Shown one piece after another: positions 39,201-51,200 of a DNA stretch of 64,000 nucleotides. A program made the translations under genes and the position numbers. The DNA is from Stercorarius parasiticus (Eukaryota; Chordata; Aves; Charadriiformes; Stercorariidae): contig VWZL01000686.1 of NCBI GenBank assembly GCA_013396915.1, forward strand, positions 286,143 to 350,142, read 5' to 3'. The notes under the pieces were generated by a model. The model saw only the letters and a list, made by a program, of their open reading frames with translations, searched no databases and was not told where the DNA came from. Every line of letters begins with the position of its first letter. The stretch's first letter is position 1.

Positions 39201-42200
39201 TCATTAGGCAGTCTGGCATCTTTGCAGCCGACAGCCGCTACCTCTGAAAGCACCCCTAGCAAATTACATACCCATGGTTAACCCAAGGTGTCTTAAAGGC
39301 TCATTTGGACCTGATTCAGTGCCTCTGATTGACTTCAAAGACTTTAGATTAGGTCCAAACAATAAAAGCTTGGCTGTTTAGCAGAGGATAGCAAGATAAA
39401 CCAGCTTTAAAAACACACGAATGTGTCTTCAAAGCAGAAATGCACATTCAGGGGTATATGCTCTGCACAAGGAGTCCTTCGCAAAACTCTTATGCAGATG
39501 CTTCTATTGCCTCATTAATAAGACTCATTGGCCATCTCATTCTCCCTTCCTAAAGTCCTACCCAAATGTAACAGCAGGTCTCTCGGAAAACAAAGTTCAT
39601 GAAAAACCTTGCCAGGAAAACTTGTTTGTGTCAGCTGGCTGGGAACGTTAGAGCACTCCTGGGAGTTGCTCTAACATTATCGCTCTCTCACTGTTCAACC
39701 ACTTTTACCAGCCCCCTCCCTGGAGGGTCGTATTACGAGGAAGTAATAAGGCCCCACATAGAAAAAAGGAGGGTACTGAACTCTGTGTTTGTTTTTTACA
39801 GAGATTTTTCCAGTGAGCCTCTCTATCCTGTTATGACAGCTACATGACCAGAGCTTTAAATGACTAAATAACCATCCCCTTACAGCTGAGGATTTCTCTA
39901 TTTGCAGGAATGTATTAATGACATTCCCAGTTTAACAACCCTAATTCCACCCTGTTAGCCTGGAGGAGAGCAATTTCAATCTCTGCTTCTCACAGGAATT
40001 CCAGTTCAGACATGCAAGTAAGTTTTCCAGCGAGCAGCAGAACTAATGAAGAACGGATTCTAACAGAGGTCTCCTCCATGGATTCTCTGATGCCTAATAA
40101 AGGTGTGACCTTGCTGACTTTCCACTCGATGAGATTGCCTCCTCTCTCTGCCTGCCACCTTTCATAAAATTTGCTCATGCTCTTTGAGACTGACTTACAC
40201 CTGTCCTGAACTTGGCTGAAACAAGACAGCAGATTCAAAAATCTGTTTGGTTTGCCTTTAGAAAGCAAACCAAAAAACATTACTTCAGCGAGAAGTGCAC
40301 AGAGAGGATTCTTTTAAAAATAATCCTTCTCACCACCCTTCTCAGCTAGCTTCACCCTCTAAAGCAACCTAGGTCATAAATATTGCAAGTACAAGTTTGA
40401 CAAAGGTTCCACTGTAGCCAGCAAGCTGCCTTTACTGGGAACTGTATTTCAAGCTAGCATTTGCCAACGTATCTTTGCTTCCTGTATACAGCTACTTTTG
40501 CAAGTGGATAATTGAACAGAATTAATTCACAGACCTGCGAGCGTTTCCCCCTCCCTCTCTAAATGTGTAAAGCATACCTGGAAGCATCTAGGAATGGCTT
40601 GTAGGCAATGGTTACCCACTCTTCTTTGTTGGAGGAATACCTTGGCTCCCTTGGGGTTTCAGCTGCCGTATCCAAGTCCACCAGATAGTGGCATTTCGAA
40701 ATGTCAATCTGCAGAAAGACAGACATTCTTGTGGTTTATTTCCTGTCAGCTTCTGGTTGTATGTGTTCCTTTATACAGGCTGTTATTTATCAATGAGAAG
40801 GGGGTTAAATTTCGAGCAACAAGTTAAAAGCTTCATGCAGGATACATGGTAAAGTACTTTGAATGTTTTCAAGTAAAAGCTTTATGGGGGAATACAAGCT
40901 ACCACTACTGCTCTGGTCATAGGAAGAGAGTCCTAGGGTCCCTCTCTGAGGAAGTACCACTGCCAGCTCTCTTACTGAGGAACTGTCAAGTCACAGAGGG
41001 AAATTTGAGGCGGCAGAACCAATTCTGTTTTTCCTGGTGGTTGTCTAATTAGCTATTAAAAACTTCTTACAACACTGACTCCACAAGCCCCCCAGGCAAA
41101 AGGCTTCACTATCTTTATTGTTAGAAAGCTTTCCTGATGTCTACAATGAATCTTTTTCTGTCTCAGTTCATGCTTGTTCCTACTTGCTTTACATCATGAA
41201 CATGGAAAACATCATTTTCTTTGTGATAGTTTTTATATACTAGAGTTCTGTTATCTGGAGATGGCTCTTGTCTTCTCTACAACCCTATTTTACTCTATAG
41301 TCGTATTTTCTACTCCTGTGATCATTCGTGCAGGTCTTCAATTAGCCACGTCTATCCTGAATGCACTTCCCAAATCAGGATGACGGACTTTTTAATGCGG
41401 AGCAGCAAAGCAACAGTTGCACAACATGCTCCTGTGCATATAACCCTCTATGTGGCTCATCTCTTTATACAGCAGCATGGCATTACTAAGCTGTATTCAT
41501 CCAATGATTTGCTGCACCCCTGGATCCTTCCTGAAGGACTTGTGCCTAACTGGCTGGTCTTCAACCTACATGTATTCACCTAATTATTTCTGTTTAGTGC
41601 ACTGTCCATACTAAATTTCATCCTTTTTATTTTCAGATTCTTTCTACAATTTGGCAAAATCACTTTCAATTCTGATTACGTACTTCCTCACACATTATTT
41701 GTTATTTAATAAGCCTGTTGCTTATTCCTCCTTCCCCCCTGCAAATACAAACTCTGAAAGGGACAAACCTTTGCAGTTTCCAGTACATCCTCTCATTTTG
41801 AGTGATCTGTGGGTAACTATGCCTATCGCTACTGTAACAGCAATTCATGAATTCTGCTCCAAAGTACATGCGCAATAGTGAGAAGAGCACCTTATGTCAA
41901 GGCACATCCAGAGGAATATTTCTGTAGACCAGAGGAATACTATACATGGATGCTGGGAAGTGTTACCAACTCAGCACTCCTTTGTTATGATCATGAGCTG
42001 TTTGTGATGTATAAACATCCAAAGACGCTGCCAATTAACACCTTGTATAGGTGCTGTCCTGACCCTAAAGAATGTACAGGTAAATTCACACAATAAAGGC
42101 TTGACCCACTGCCCAAGAAAGACAACAAAATACATGCTAGATCAGGCTGAGGGGAGCCAGTGCCTCACGCTCCCCCATTTATCCTCCTGTAAGAAAAAGA

Positions 42201-45200
42201 GTATCTGCCAACTTTCTGCAAAGAAACCCCCTCACTCATCTAATTTTTCATGCCTTCTTTGGAAGTGCTTTTGCAATCAGCTGCACACAATTGCAGCACA
42301 TTTGGCTTGGAACACATACAGACCAATACGGGTTACCCACAAGGATCACACACGCTCCACAACCTGCTCACTCTGCAAGCCTCGTGGTACCCATCTTGTC
42401 AACTCATGGCAGGGCTTAAGCAGCATCATGGAAAATAGTAAGTCATTCCGGTAGAGTAAGCTTGTTGTCTGGCACAAATTATGGTGGGGTTCGTGCACGA
42501 ATAACCTGTCCTGTAGCACTGATGACTCTCACTGGCTCACTTGCAGCAGATGGACATCACATTGCACCTCTCAGACCACATGAATTTGGTATCAGCATAG
42601 TCATGCCTTTATCAGCTGCCTATGACACAAGTAACTGCTCTGCCCTGACCAAAATGTTTGGTGACACCCTGCCAAATTATGAAAATGCATTCGAGGAAGC
42701 AACATCACAGAAACGAATTATGTGTGTGACCTCCTAGTTAAACGAGCTGTGGGCCATGTCCTCAGGAGACTCGCATTATGCAACCTTCTCCTTCCTGCTG
42801 GGGAGAGCGCTCTTGGATATGAACAGGCTGTACTATTCATTTATATGAATACCCTGTGTCCTTTCTGGCCAACAGCCCCCACCTCCTGCCCTCTTCTCCC
42901 CACTCTTCACAGGTATGCCTACAGATGTGCACTTGAGCTGCTGAGGAATAAAAACTCTGCCAAGACAAATGTGAACTGTCAGCTACAAAGACTTGGGTTC
43001 CTACCAGGACAAATTTCCTTTTTAATTATTTTTAATAGTAACCATCAGATGTGAGACAGGTTTCATACAAGGCAGCCCCCAACAAGAGGCTATATTGTAT
43101 AAAAACCTCTGCATAGAGGAGAGGAGAGGTTACAAATAAGGGCTGATGTCCTCCTGACGAAGATCTAATTGTCTTTAAGTGCTCTAAGTCACATTTTCAA
43201 AAGTCAAATAACCCCAAGCCCAAAACCATGTTTAAATTGTACCAGGGTAGCTATATCATTACAATACGCCAGAAAAATGAGCCTCTCACAGATGCAGTGC
43301 ACAGCAGCAAAGCTGAGCTTTTGCTGGCATAATTACTTTCAGCCACTGGAGGAGAGCAAGTTCTACCAGTTATTGCCCTGTACTTGGGTATTTTGCTGAC
43401 ACTAGGTTTTGTCAGACAAGGGTCCCACTTCCTTACATCTGGCACTGGCTGAGTTTTCTGGCAAAAGCTTGCAGTAGTGACCTGAGAGGCACTAGAAGTC
43501 AACAGGACTGATGTCTGCAACTATTTTATGCTCTTGTGCCACTTCCGATCAGATTAATCTGAAAGTTATACCTCCAGTATTTCTTTCCACAAACTCAGAA
43601 CGCACAGAATTCTTGAGTGCAAGCTGTCCTTGTGGCACTCCAGTATTCCCAACTGCTGAAGGGGACTAACAATTCCCACTTCTGCCTCTGATATGTTATT
43701 TGCACATTAAAATGTAGTACAGTATTTTGAAATTTCTGAGAAAACATACCAGTGAAGTATAGCGCATCCTAGTAATTATTGGTGGTTTCCTTCAATAGTC
43801 TAGATATTTTTATTTGGGAGGCATCAGGGAACTAGAATATATGCATTTAGATATTAAAAAAATACATCACCGGAGTCTTTCCTCAGGTTAGGTGGAACAG
43901 GAAACAGGCCATAACTTCTGATCAATAAATATTTGCAAATTTTAATATGAGTCTCATTAGTTGTGCAGATATTTCACCCAGGTGGAATACAAGGGAGAAA
44001 GGAAAGAGACTTAACGTGGGAGTTTAGGAAAAATAACAAATTTTCAACTGTGATATCTCAGTTTACAGCTGCCACGAATCCCTGCATCCAGCAGGACAGG
44101 GTTATCAAAGTGCCAGGCCACTTTGTGCCATCTAATCCCAGCCCTATTAGATCAGCAAGCATCAAGAAAACTGGCAAGCAAATGAAAGGTCCAGCCAGCT
44201 CCTCCCAAACACCCTGCGGCTGCCAAGTCTGTGTTTGAACTCCCAACTGCATGAACAGGAGGACAGGCGCATGTTTCCTTCCCACTCCCAGGTATAAAAT
44301 CAAGGACAACTTCCACTGAGCAATCTGCTGCACTTTCAGGAAAGAAATTCATGAGGAGGCTAAGTGACCTGTAAGTAAATTTTTGTGCTAGGCTAAGAAC
44401 TCCATCATGTGTCTTGGTGTAAATGGTTACAAGTTTTTTCTGAAGACAGTAACAAAAACAAATCACTGTGCTGAATTATTGTCTGGAAACAGGCTCCATG
44501 GCCCCAGCATGACACAGCATCATTATCAGATCCTGTCAACAGTGCGCACACAAAAAAATTCTCTCAGCTGGTGACAAACTCTTGTCTTTGTTCATCCCTC
44601 AGGGGCTCTGAACAGAATGTAGACTGCAATCTTGCATTTTTCATGCAGGAGCTTTTCAATGCACAAGCTACAGGTGAGTTCTTGCAAGGTCAGATCACTG
44701 ACCTTTGTAAAATGACAGTCAGGGCACCAAGGGCTGAAAGGGAAAGACTAAGCGCCGTATCAGGACTCACATTAATAAGTTATGTGCCTGGTGGAAGGAA
44801 CATGATCCAAGTTTGGGGAGCAACGAGTCCTGGTCCATTTGGTTTCACTGACTTTTACACAGAAGGCCCATGACCTTCATGGGAGATCTATATGCTCTCC
44901 TTAGGAGGCCAGCTCTCCCAGGTAGCAGTTTTCCTTTTATTTAACAATGGCAGAACATGACAGACACAGTAGTGCCTTGTTGGTTGCACATCTTGTTGAT
45001 GTGTGTACATCTCATCAAGTCAGGAAAAAATGTAATGTGTGATTACTAAGTGTTTCAACAAGGAAACAAATTTCCTTAGAGTCACTGCGTAAGCTTGCCA
45101 CGTTGAAAAGGTGAAGAAAAAGGCAGGGCAGCTATAGCTGGATTAGTCAAATGAAAAGCTAAGGCCCTTTACACCAGGTTTGCAAAGGCCTCTACCCACC

Positions 45201-48200
45201 AGTTATCTTGAATGCAGATAGCTGAGATTCTCCAGGATGACTACACCTTATTCTGTCTTACTCCCTGAAACTCTTCCTTCAGGTATCCCACATTTCGTTT
45301 TGCTCTCCCACAAAATTTTATTGCAAACTTCCTTGGACATGTTTGAATTCACTTTTCTGAAGCACCTTTGAGGATTATTGTAACAATTCAGGCTGAAAAC
45401 AATTTAATTAGGCAGATACCAGATGGCTCCGTGGCATCACAACTGAGTGGCAAATGAAATTACACCATGGGAAACTCAGCTGAGGAGAATGTTGAATCCA
45501 TTTCTTGCACTGTATGAGAAGAATATTCCAGGCCCTGAGAGAGGATCTGGCTCATTAGCAAAAAGACTCCCAAACCACTAACCAAGTTTTTCTGTAAGTG
45601 ATGTAGAATCATTCAGAGAAAGACAAGTTACTGCCTCAAGCTCTAAGACTGATCTCACATCTCTCATTCCAAATGCCCCCCCTAAAAGGGCTAGCACTTC
45701 CAATGCATACGAATTATCCATCAGGTGAAAGACAGATTTCCCTTCTACCATTCCAAGTAGAGCACAATGCACTCCTTATAAGTTACACTGAAGCTAAGGA
45801 TAACATTTATCCTGGTCAGAGGGCCAACATGGCACCTATGCATTTATTTCAGGATTTACACAAGACTTCGGTGGTGTACAGACCTAGAAATGTTTCTTTA
45901 TGGAAAGAAGCCAGTCTTAGTGAACAGAGCTCCAAAGATTTTCCAAATTACATACTATTCTCTTCTGTTCTTTCCTTTTCCTCCTCCTCTTTTTCTATTT
46001 GATGCAACCGCTATGCTAAGTGGTGGAGAACTACATTTGATCACATCCTGAATAACAGCAGTCAGCATGGTATAGTAGAAAGATGGAGCTAAGGTCACAG
46101 CCTGCTGCTGTACTGCTGCAGCCACATGTTTCTCACCGGTGTCTGGATGGATGTTAGCCTAGCCATACAGAGCACAATAGGATCTTGTCTGGTTCAACTG
46201 TTTTGAGCAAAACCAGAGATGTTTTACTGATCATTCAAATGCTTATTTCAAAAATGAGACCAAGCTTCAGGTGGTTCCTACAGTTCAAAACAGAGCTACA
46301 GGGAATAGGAAAAGAGGCGAAAATAAAGTGGTCACAAAAAACGTCCTCTGAAGTCAGGAGTTTTTAACAGTTTCAGCTTTTAGGCCTAATCTACTGTTAC
46401 AGCTTGGATACATCTTTGTAAGAGATAATACTCCTTATCTCTTTCTTAGCAGTTTCAGAGACAAATGCATCTCCACAGTAGGACAAGTACAAGGTAAGTG
46501 CTGTTCAACATGATTAAGGAAGGAAGAATTGCAAAACAAGAAGATCAAATCACTCTTTTCCCCAGTGTCTCATAGCAACAGAAACACTGAGATTTACTCT
46601 TCAATTTTCAAGCAAAGCAGTAATATATACTTACACTTGAAACAGAGAGATCAGTCCCATTTCTGCAGATGTTAATTGGTTTTAAGCTGTCCATGGCTCA
46701 GACAATCCTTTTGAACCATTTTTCTCCCCTTTAAATGACCAACAGACTCATGCTATTTAGATTTATCTGCTATGATGGTCCTTTCCAGTGCTTGCTAACT
46801 TTTTTTTAAAAAAATCTGGGTATGCTTGCACTCATAAGCTGACTAAACTTCAGAAAAGATCTCGTTCTCTTGGTATTATTAGCAGGTCAGAAGTAAAAGT
46901 TTTAAAACCCCATTTAAAATTCACATTTAGTAGCTAATTTCTAATGTCCTAGGCACTTTTCCTTGCATGAGAAATAACACAATTGTAGGGTGACATTAAG
47001 AAACAACCATGAAACAAAAGTATGTTTTGCTCCATTAGTCACAGGCTGCGCACCAGCCAGCTGTCTGTGCTAAAAATATGCCACAGTTTAAGATTTCGTA
47101 AATTAAATGCACTGCAGCAGACAGCTTCTCTCAGGTGGGAACACGCCTCCTTCCCATTTCCAGTAACTACATAATGAGGCTCAAAATAAGAGAGCTTTAA
47201 CCCAGAAGACTGATCCCTGCTTTTACCCACAGTTTGCTCCTGTGTTATAGTACTTGCCTTCCATCCACTTCTGTGAGCAGATTACAAGTGCTTGCACAAT
47301 GTCTAACAGCCCAAAGTCATGAGCCACAGAAACAAGCATATGCCTACTGTAGTCTTCAGACAGGATAGACCCACTCATGTAAACCAGAGAGCTGGCCCAT
47401 TACATGTGAGTGCTTCCTATATACTGATGGGCATACCAAAGCTATCCTCCAAGGTGCTAAAACAGAATAAAGGAAGGACTGTGCATTTCTTGGCAGTTCC
47501 TCTCATTCAACACTTCGGACAAAAAAGAAAGGATGACTAAATATCTACTGCACTGCAGAGAATTTTTAGTGCACTGCTAAGATTTAACCTGCTAAACAAT
47601 TTTAAAGAAGTTAGCTGACAATAATTTAAAAATATTCATGTGTGTGCACCGTTTTTGTTTAGGTAACACAATATAACCAGGAAAAGTAACAAATTAATAA
47701 TACCAGTATACATTATCTTAACAGATTCACACTGAAATCACTGAGCAATTGTTTCAGTGAAGTTCCAAATTAAGTTCCTCCTTCTCAGTTGCAAATATGA
47801 TGAATACATTTATATTTAAAAAGAAAGGAAAGTACAAAGGAAAATTTCAATCCCTGCTCAGTAACATTTTCTGTGGGGGATTTCAAACTACACATTCAGT
47901 TCACTTTCCTGTGATCACAGTAACACATCATACTAAACCCAAAATTGCAATGACTAGGAATTATTACTTCTGCTTCTTTTTTTATTATGCCTTTAAGTGA
48001 AAAATAGGCAGATGAAATGCAAACAGAAACCACTAACATAAATAGGGAAATTTCCAAGTGCTGCACAGAGACCATTTTTGTTCTGTAACTTGTATGGTCC
48101 CCATGAAGACAAATGGGAAGACCCAATCATAGGCATTATATTAATACAAATTATATGGTAAGGAAAAGAAAACAGGAATATAATCCTTACATATCGAGAT

Positions 48201-51200
48201 GGCTCTTCCTTGTTTTGGTCATTCATGTCAGTGGGAATGATCCGTGTGGCCACTGGTCCCTTGGCAAATGGTTTTGGTAACTGGCCCCTGAATTCTGACA
48301 GGATGAACTGGAGCTGCCAACTGCAGAGAACAGTGTCAGAAAGCCCAGCAGGAAAATGCAGGAGCTAGTAATATTTTGTGTGTAGAAAATCAAAAGCATA
48401 ACCAAGGACATTTCATTCCTGAGGGTAGCCAGCCCTGATAGAGGAGCAGTCACACTACAAATTTTCAATAGCTTGTGGCCAACATAATCTGCTGACAATA
48501 AACTTCAGAATCCTTTCCTTTGATATGCTCATGTCAACAGAGATACAGGGTCTTGAAGGTTACTCCCATAAATACTTATGAGAAGTGCCCCTCCTTATGG
48601 ATCTCACAAAATTGTACCTTTTACATTGAACAACTTACTTATCTGGCAGGAGAAAGCTGCTTGGAAATCTGTGCCACTCTTTTCCTACGCAGACATTAAC
48701 TGGTCTCCCCTCCGGCACAGTGTGAATACTTGGGTCAGTAGCAATCCTGTGAAATTCTGGGTACAGGTCCAGGGGCCCATGGTAGCCTACGGAAGGCAGA
48801 AAGTTGTAAATAAGGCTACAGAAATAGGTGATATTTACATGATCGCTTTTGAAAGACTACAAAAAATTGTTCATACATAACTTTTTAACTGATAACTTCT
48901 TGAATAAATGAATTGGCCTATACAAAACACGGATGGATTCCAAAGCTCCCCCTCCTTTTAAAAGTGCTTGTAGCCTACCACCTTTATTCACATTCTCCTG
49001 TCCTGTCAATGGCTACCATCAATCAAAAAAATATTGATGAGGTGGGAAGATTGACTGCATGGCTCTGATTCAAGAAGGTACTTAAGGACAATATCTAATC
49101 CATCTCCATTAAGGACACATCCACCTAGTTACAAGTTTTAAATAGGAAAATGCTTTGAAAGTTAAAGTATCTGCTTTAATACTAGTACAGGTACAGGTTT
49201 TATATCAGTACAGTTGTACTGGCTGAAGGTGAAGGGCAGCAGATTTTTAACTGATATAATTCTAGTGATACATTCATACATACATGAATATATACACACG
49301 ATAATACATGTATGAATGCACATACACACACACACACAATCATTCATTAATTATGACCATTAGAATCATAGAATCTTCATGGTTGAAAAGGACCTTTGAG
49401 ATCATCAAGTCCAACCACACACACGCACAAAAAAAAACCCCACCCTACAATCTCTGTCACTAGAGCATGCCCTGAAGTGCCAAATCAAGATGTTTCTTAA
49501 ATACCTCTAGGGATGGTGACTCAACCACCTCCCTGGGCAGGCTGTTCCAGTGCCTGACCACTCTTTCAGTAAAGGAATTCTTCCTAATATCTAATCTAAA
49601 TCTCCCCCGCTGCAACTTCAGACCATTTCCTCTGGTCCTGTCATTATTCACCTGGGAGAAGAGGCCAACACCCACCTCCCTGCAGCCTCCTTTCAGGTAG
49701 TTGTAGAGGGCAATGAGGTCTCCCCTCAGCCCCCTCTTCTCCAAACTAAACATGCCCAGTTCCCTCAGCCTCTCCTCATATGACTTGGTCTCCAGACCCC
49801 TCACCAGCTTGGTAGCTCTCCTCTGGACCCGCTCCAGCACTTCAATGTCCCTCTTGTACAGAGGGGCCCAGAAGAATTAGAACTTATTCCTTTCCCTGCA
49901 ACACTGCCATCCAAACTTTTGAGGTTCCTTATTTCTACTGTGCTGCTATAGTCAAAGCAGCACAACTTTGGCAGGCCTTAAGACTTGCCAAGACCAATAC
50001 CCAGGAAAGCACAGAGCAAGTCTAAAATACCAACCTCTGAATAAGGCAACAGAGCGTGACAACGACAAAAGGCCAAAGAGGAAGACAGTCCCCAGAGCCA
50101 GCCAGTTGGAGGAGACTGTGTAGTGTTCCAGGCGGTAGCGCTGGAATATGAAGTGGTAACATTTCTGAGGAAAGATTTTTAAAAAAGACAATATAAAATT
50201 ACTCGATCTCCTGTATGTTTAGCAAAATTCTGTTTTTCGTAAGGACCTTACAGCAGTGCCTGCATCTCCCATTAGATCTTTGGTCTTCATTTTTTCATTC
50301 AGACACATAAAAAATGCACAGAAACTCACATAGTTCAGACACATTTCTTAACTGATAATCCAGGGTATTCAAAAATGTTTTCAGCTCTTTTCCCTAGGAA
50401 GGCCTCTAGTCAAGATGTAAAGTGCTCTCTACCAGGGCTCCAGCTTGGTTGTTCCCAGGTGAACCAGCAGCAAGTGTCCCTTTCAGAGACTTCTGTAGAA
50501 CATCCCTACACAGGCAGACCTCATTTTCAGTGCTGGACTCACTTCCTCTCAGTTCCATGACCCAAATTTACTGAGTGACCTATGGTTGTTTACCCTGTCT
50601 GTACAAGCTACAGCTTTGAAGTGGATAAAAGAACACACAGCACATTCTGCATCCACCTTTAAACACAAGCCACTCTGAAACTGTTAAAAGAAATGCCCTT
50701 TAGGTTTTTCCAATTTAAAAGCCTTTCTGGGAATACCCAGGAGGAACTACATCCAATACTCTAACAGGGACTAGTCACTGCATTCCTGCACCTCTTTAAC
50801 AGAGGAAAGATGAATAGTTTAGAACTTTGGGAAGGTTTATAGCAACCTGTATTAGTGCTTTACTCTATGAAGCATTTCAAGTGGTATTTACTAAACATCC
50901 AATTTTTGGCTCTTCCAAATGGCCAATGTAATTTCCCAATGCCTAAACAAGACCACTTTTCCTTTTTCAAATCAGTGAGGGATTCCTACTAGGATACAAC
51001 AAAATGCATTTCCCCCACAGACACATTCCTGCCCCTTAAAGCTTGTGTAACAGCAGATAAAAGAGGCACAATGCTATAAGCAAGTTACTAATCCTTGCGA
51101 CACCTCTTGGATGTTGTGTTGTATTGGCACTACAACCTCACAACTGCTCCTCACCAGAAATTCCCACTTGGGACAGGAGAACAACTTAAAGTCATCACGA

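Larger units (their letters stand above)
30260..40577 (-). other. ALG9 intron 14
   Basis: 10.3 kb, the largest intron in the window. Contains two probable MIR-type relics (31.8-32.0 and 36.96-37.05 kb) and an enhancer-like block at 35.34-35.60 kb. No extra coding exon recognised; the longer open frames at 35.35-35.73 and 37.27-37.75 kb look like chance. Confidence 0.6.

Noticed and set aside
41878..42737. Cluster of plus-strand open frames in intron 13
   Set aside because: Adjacent short frames with no common family motif, antisense to ALG9, no credible splice sites.
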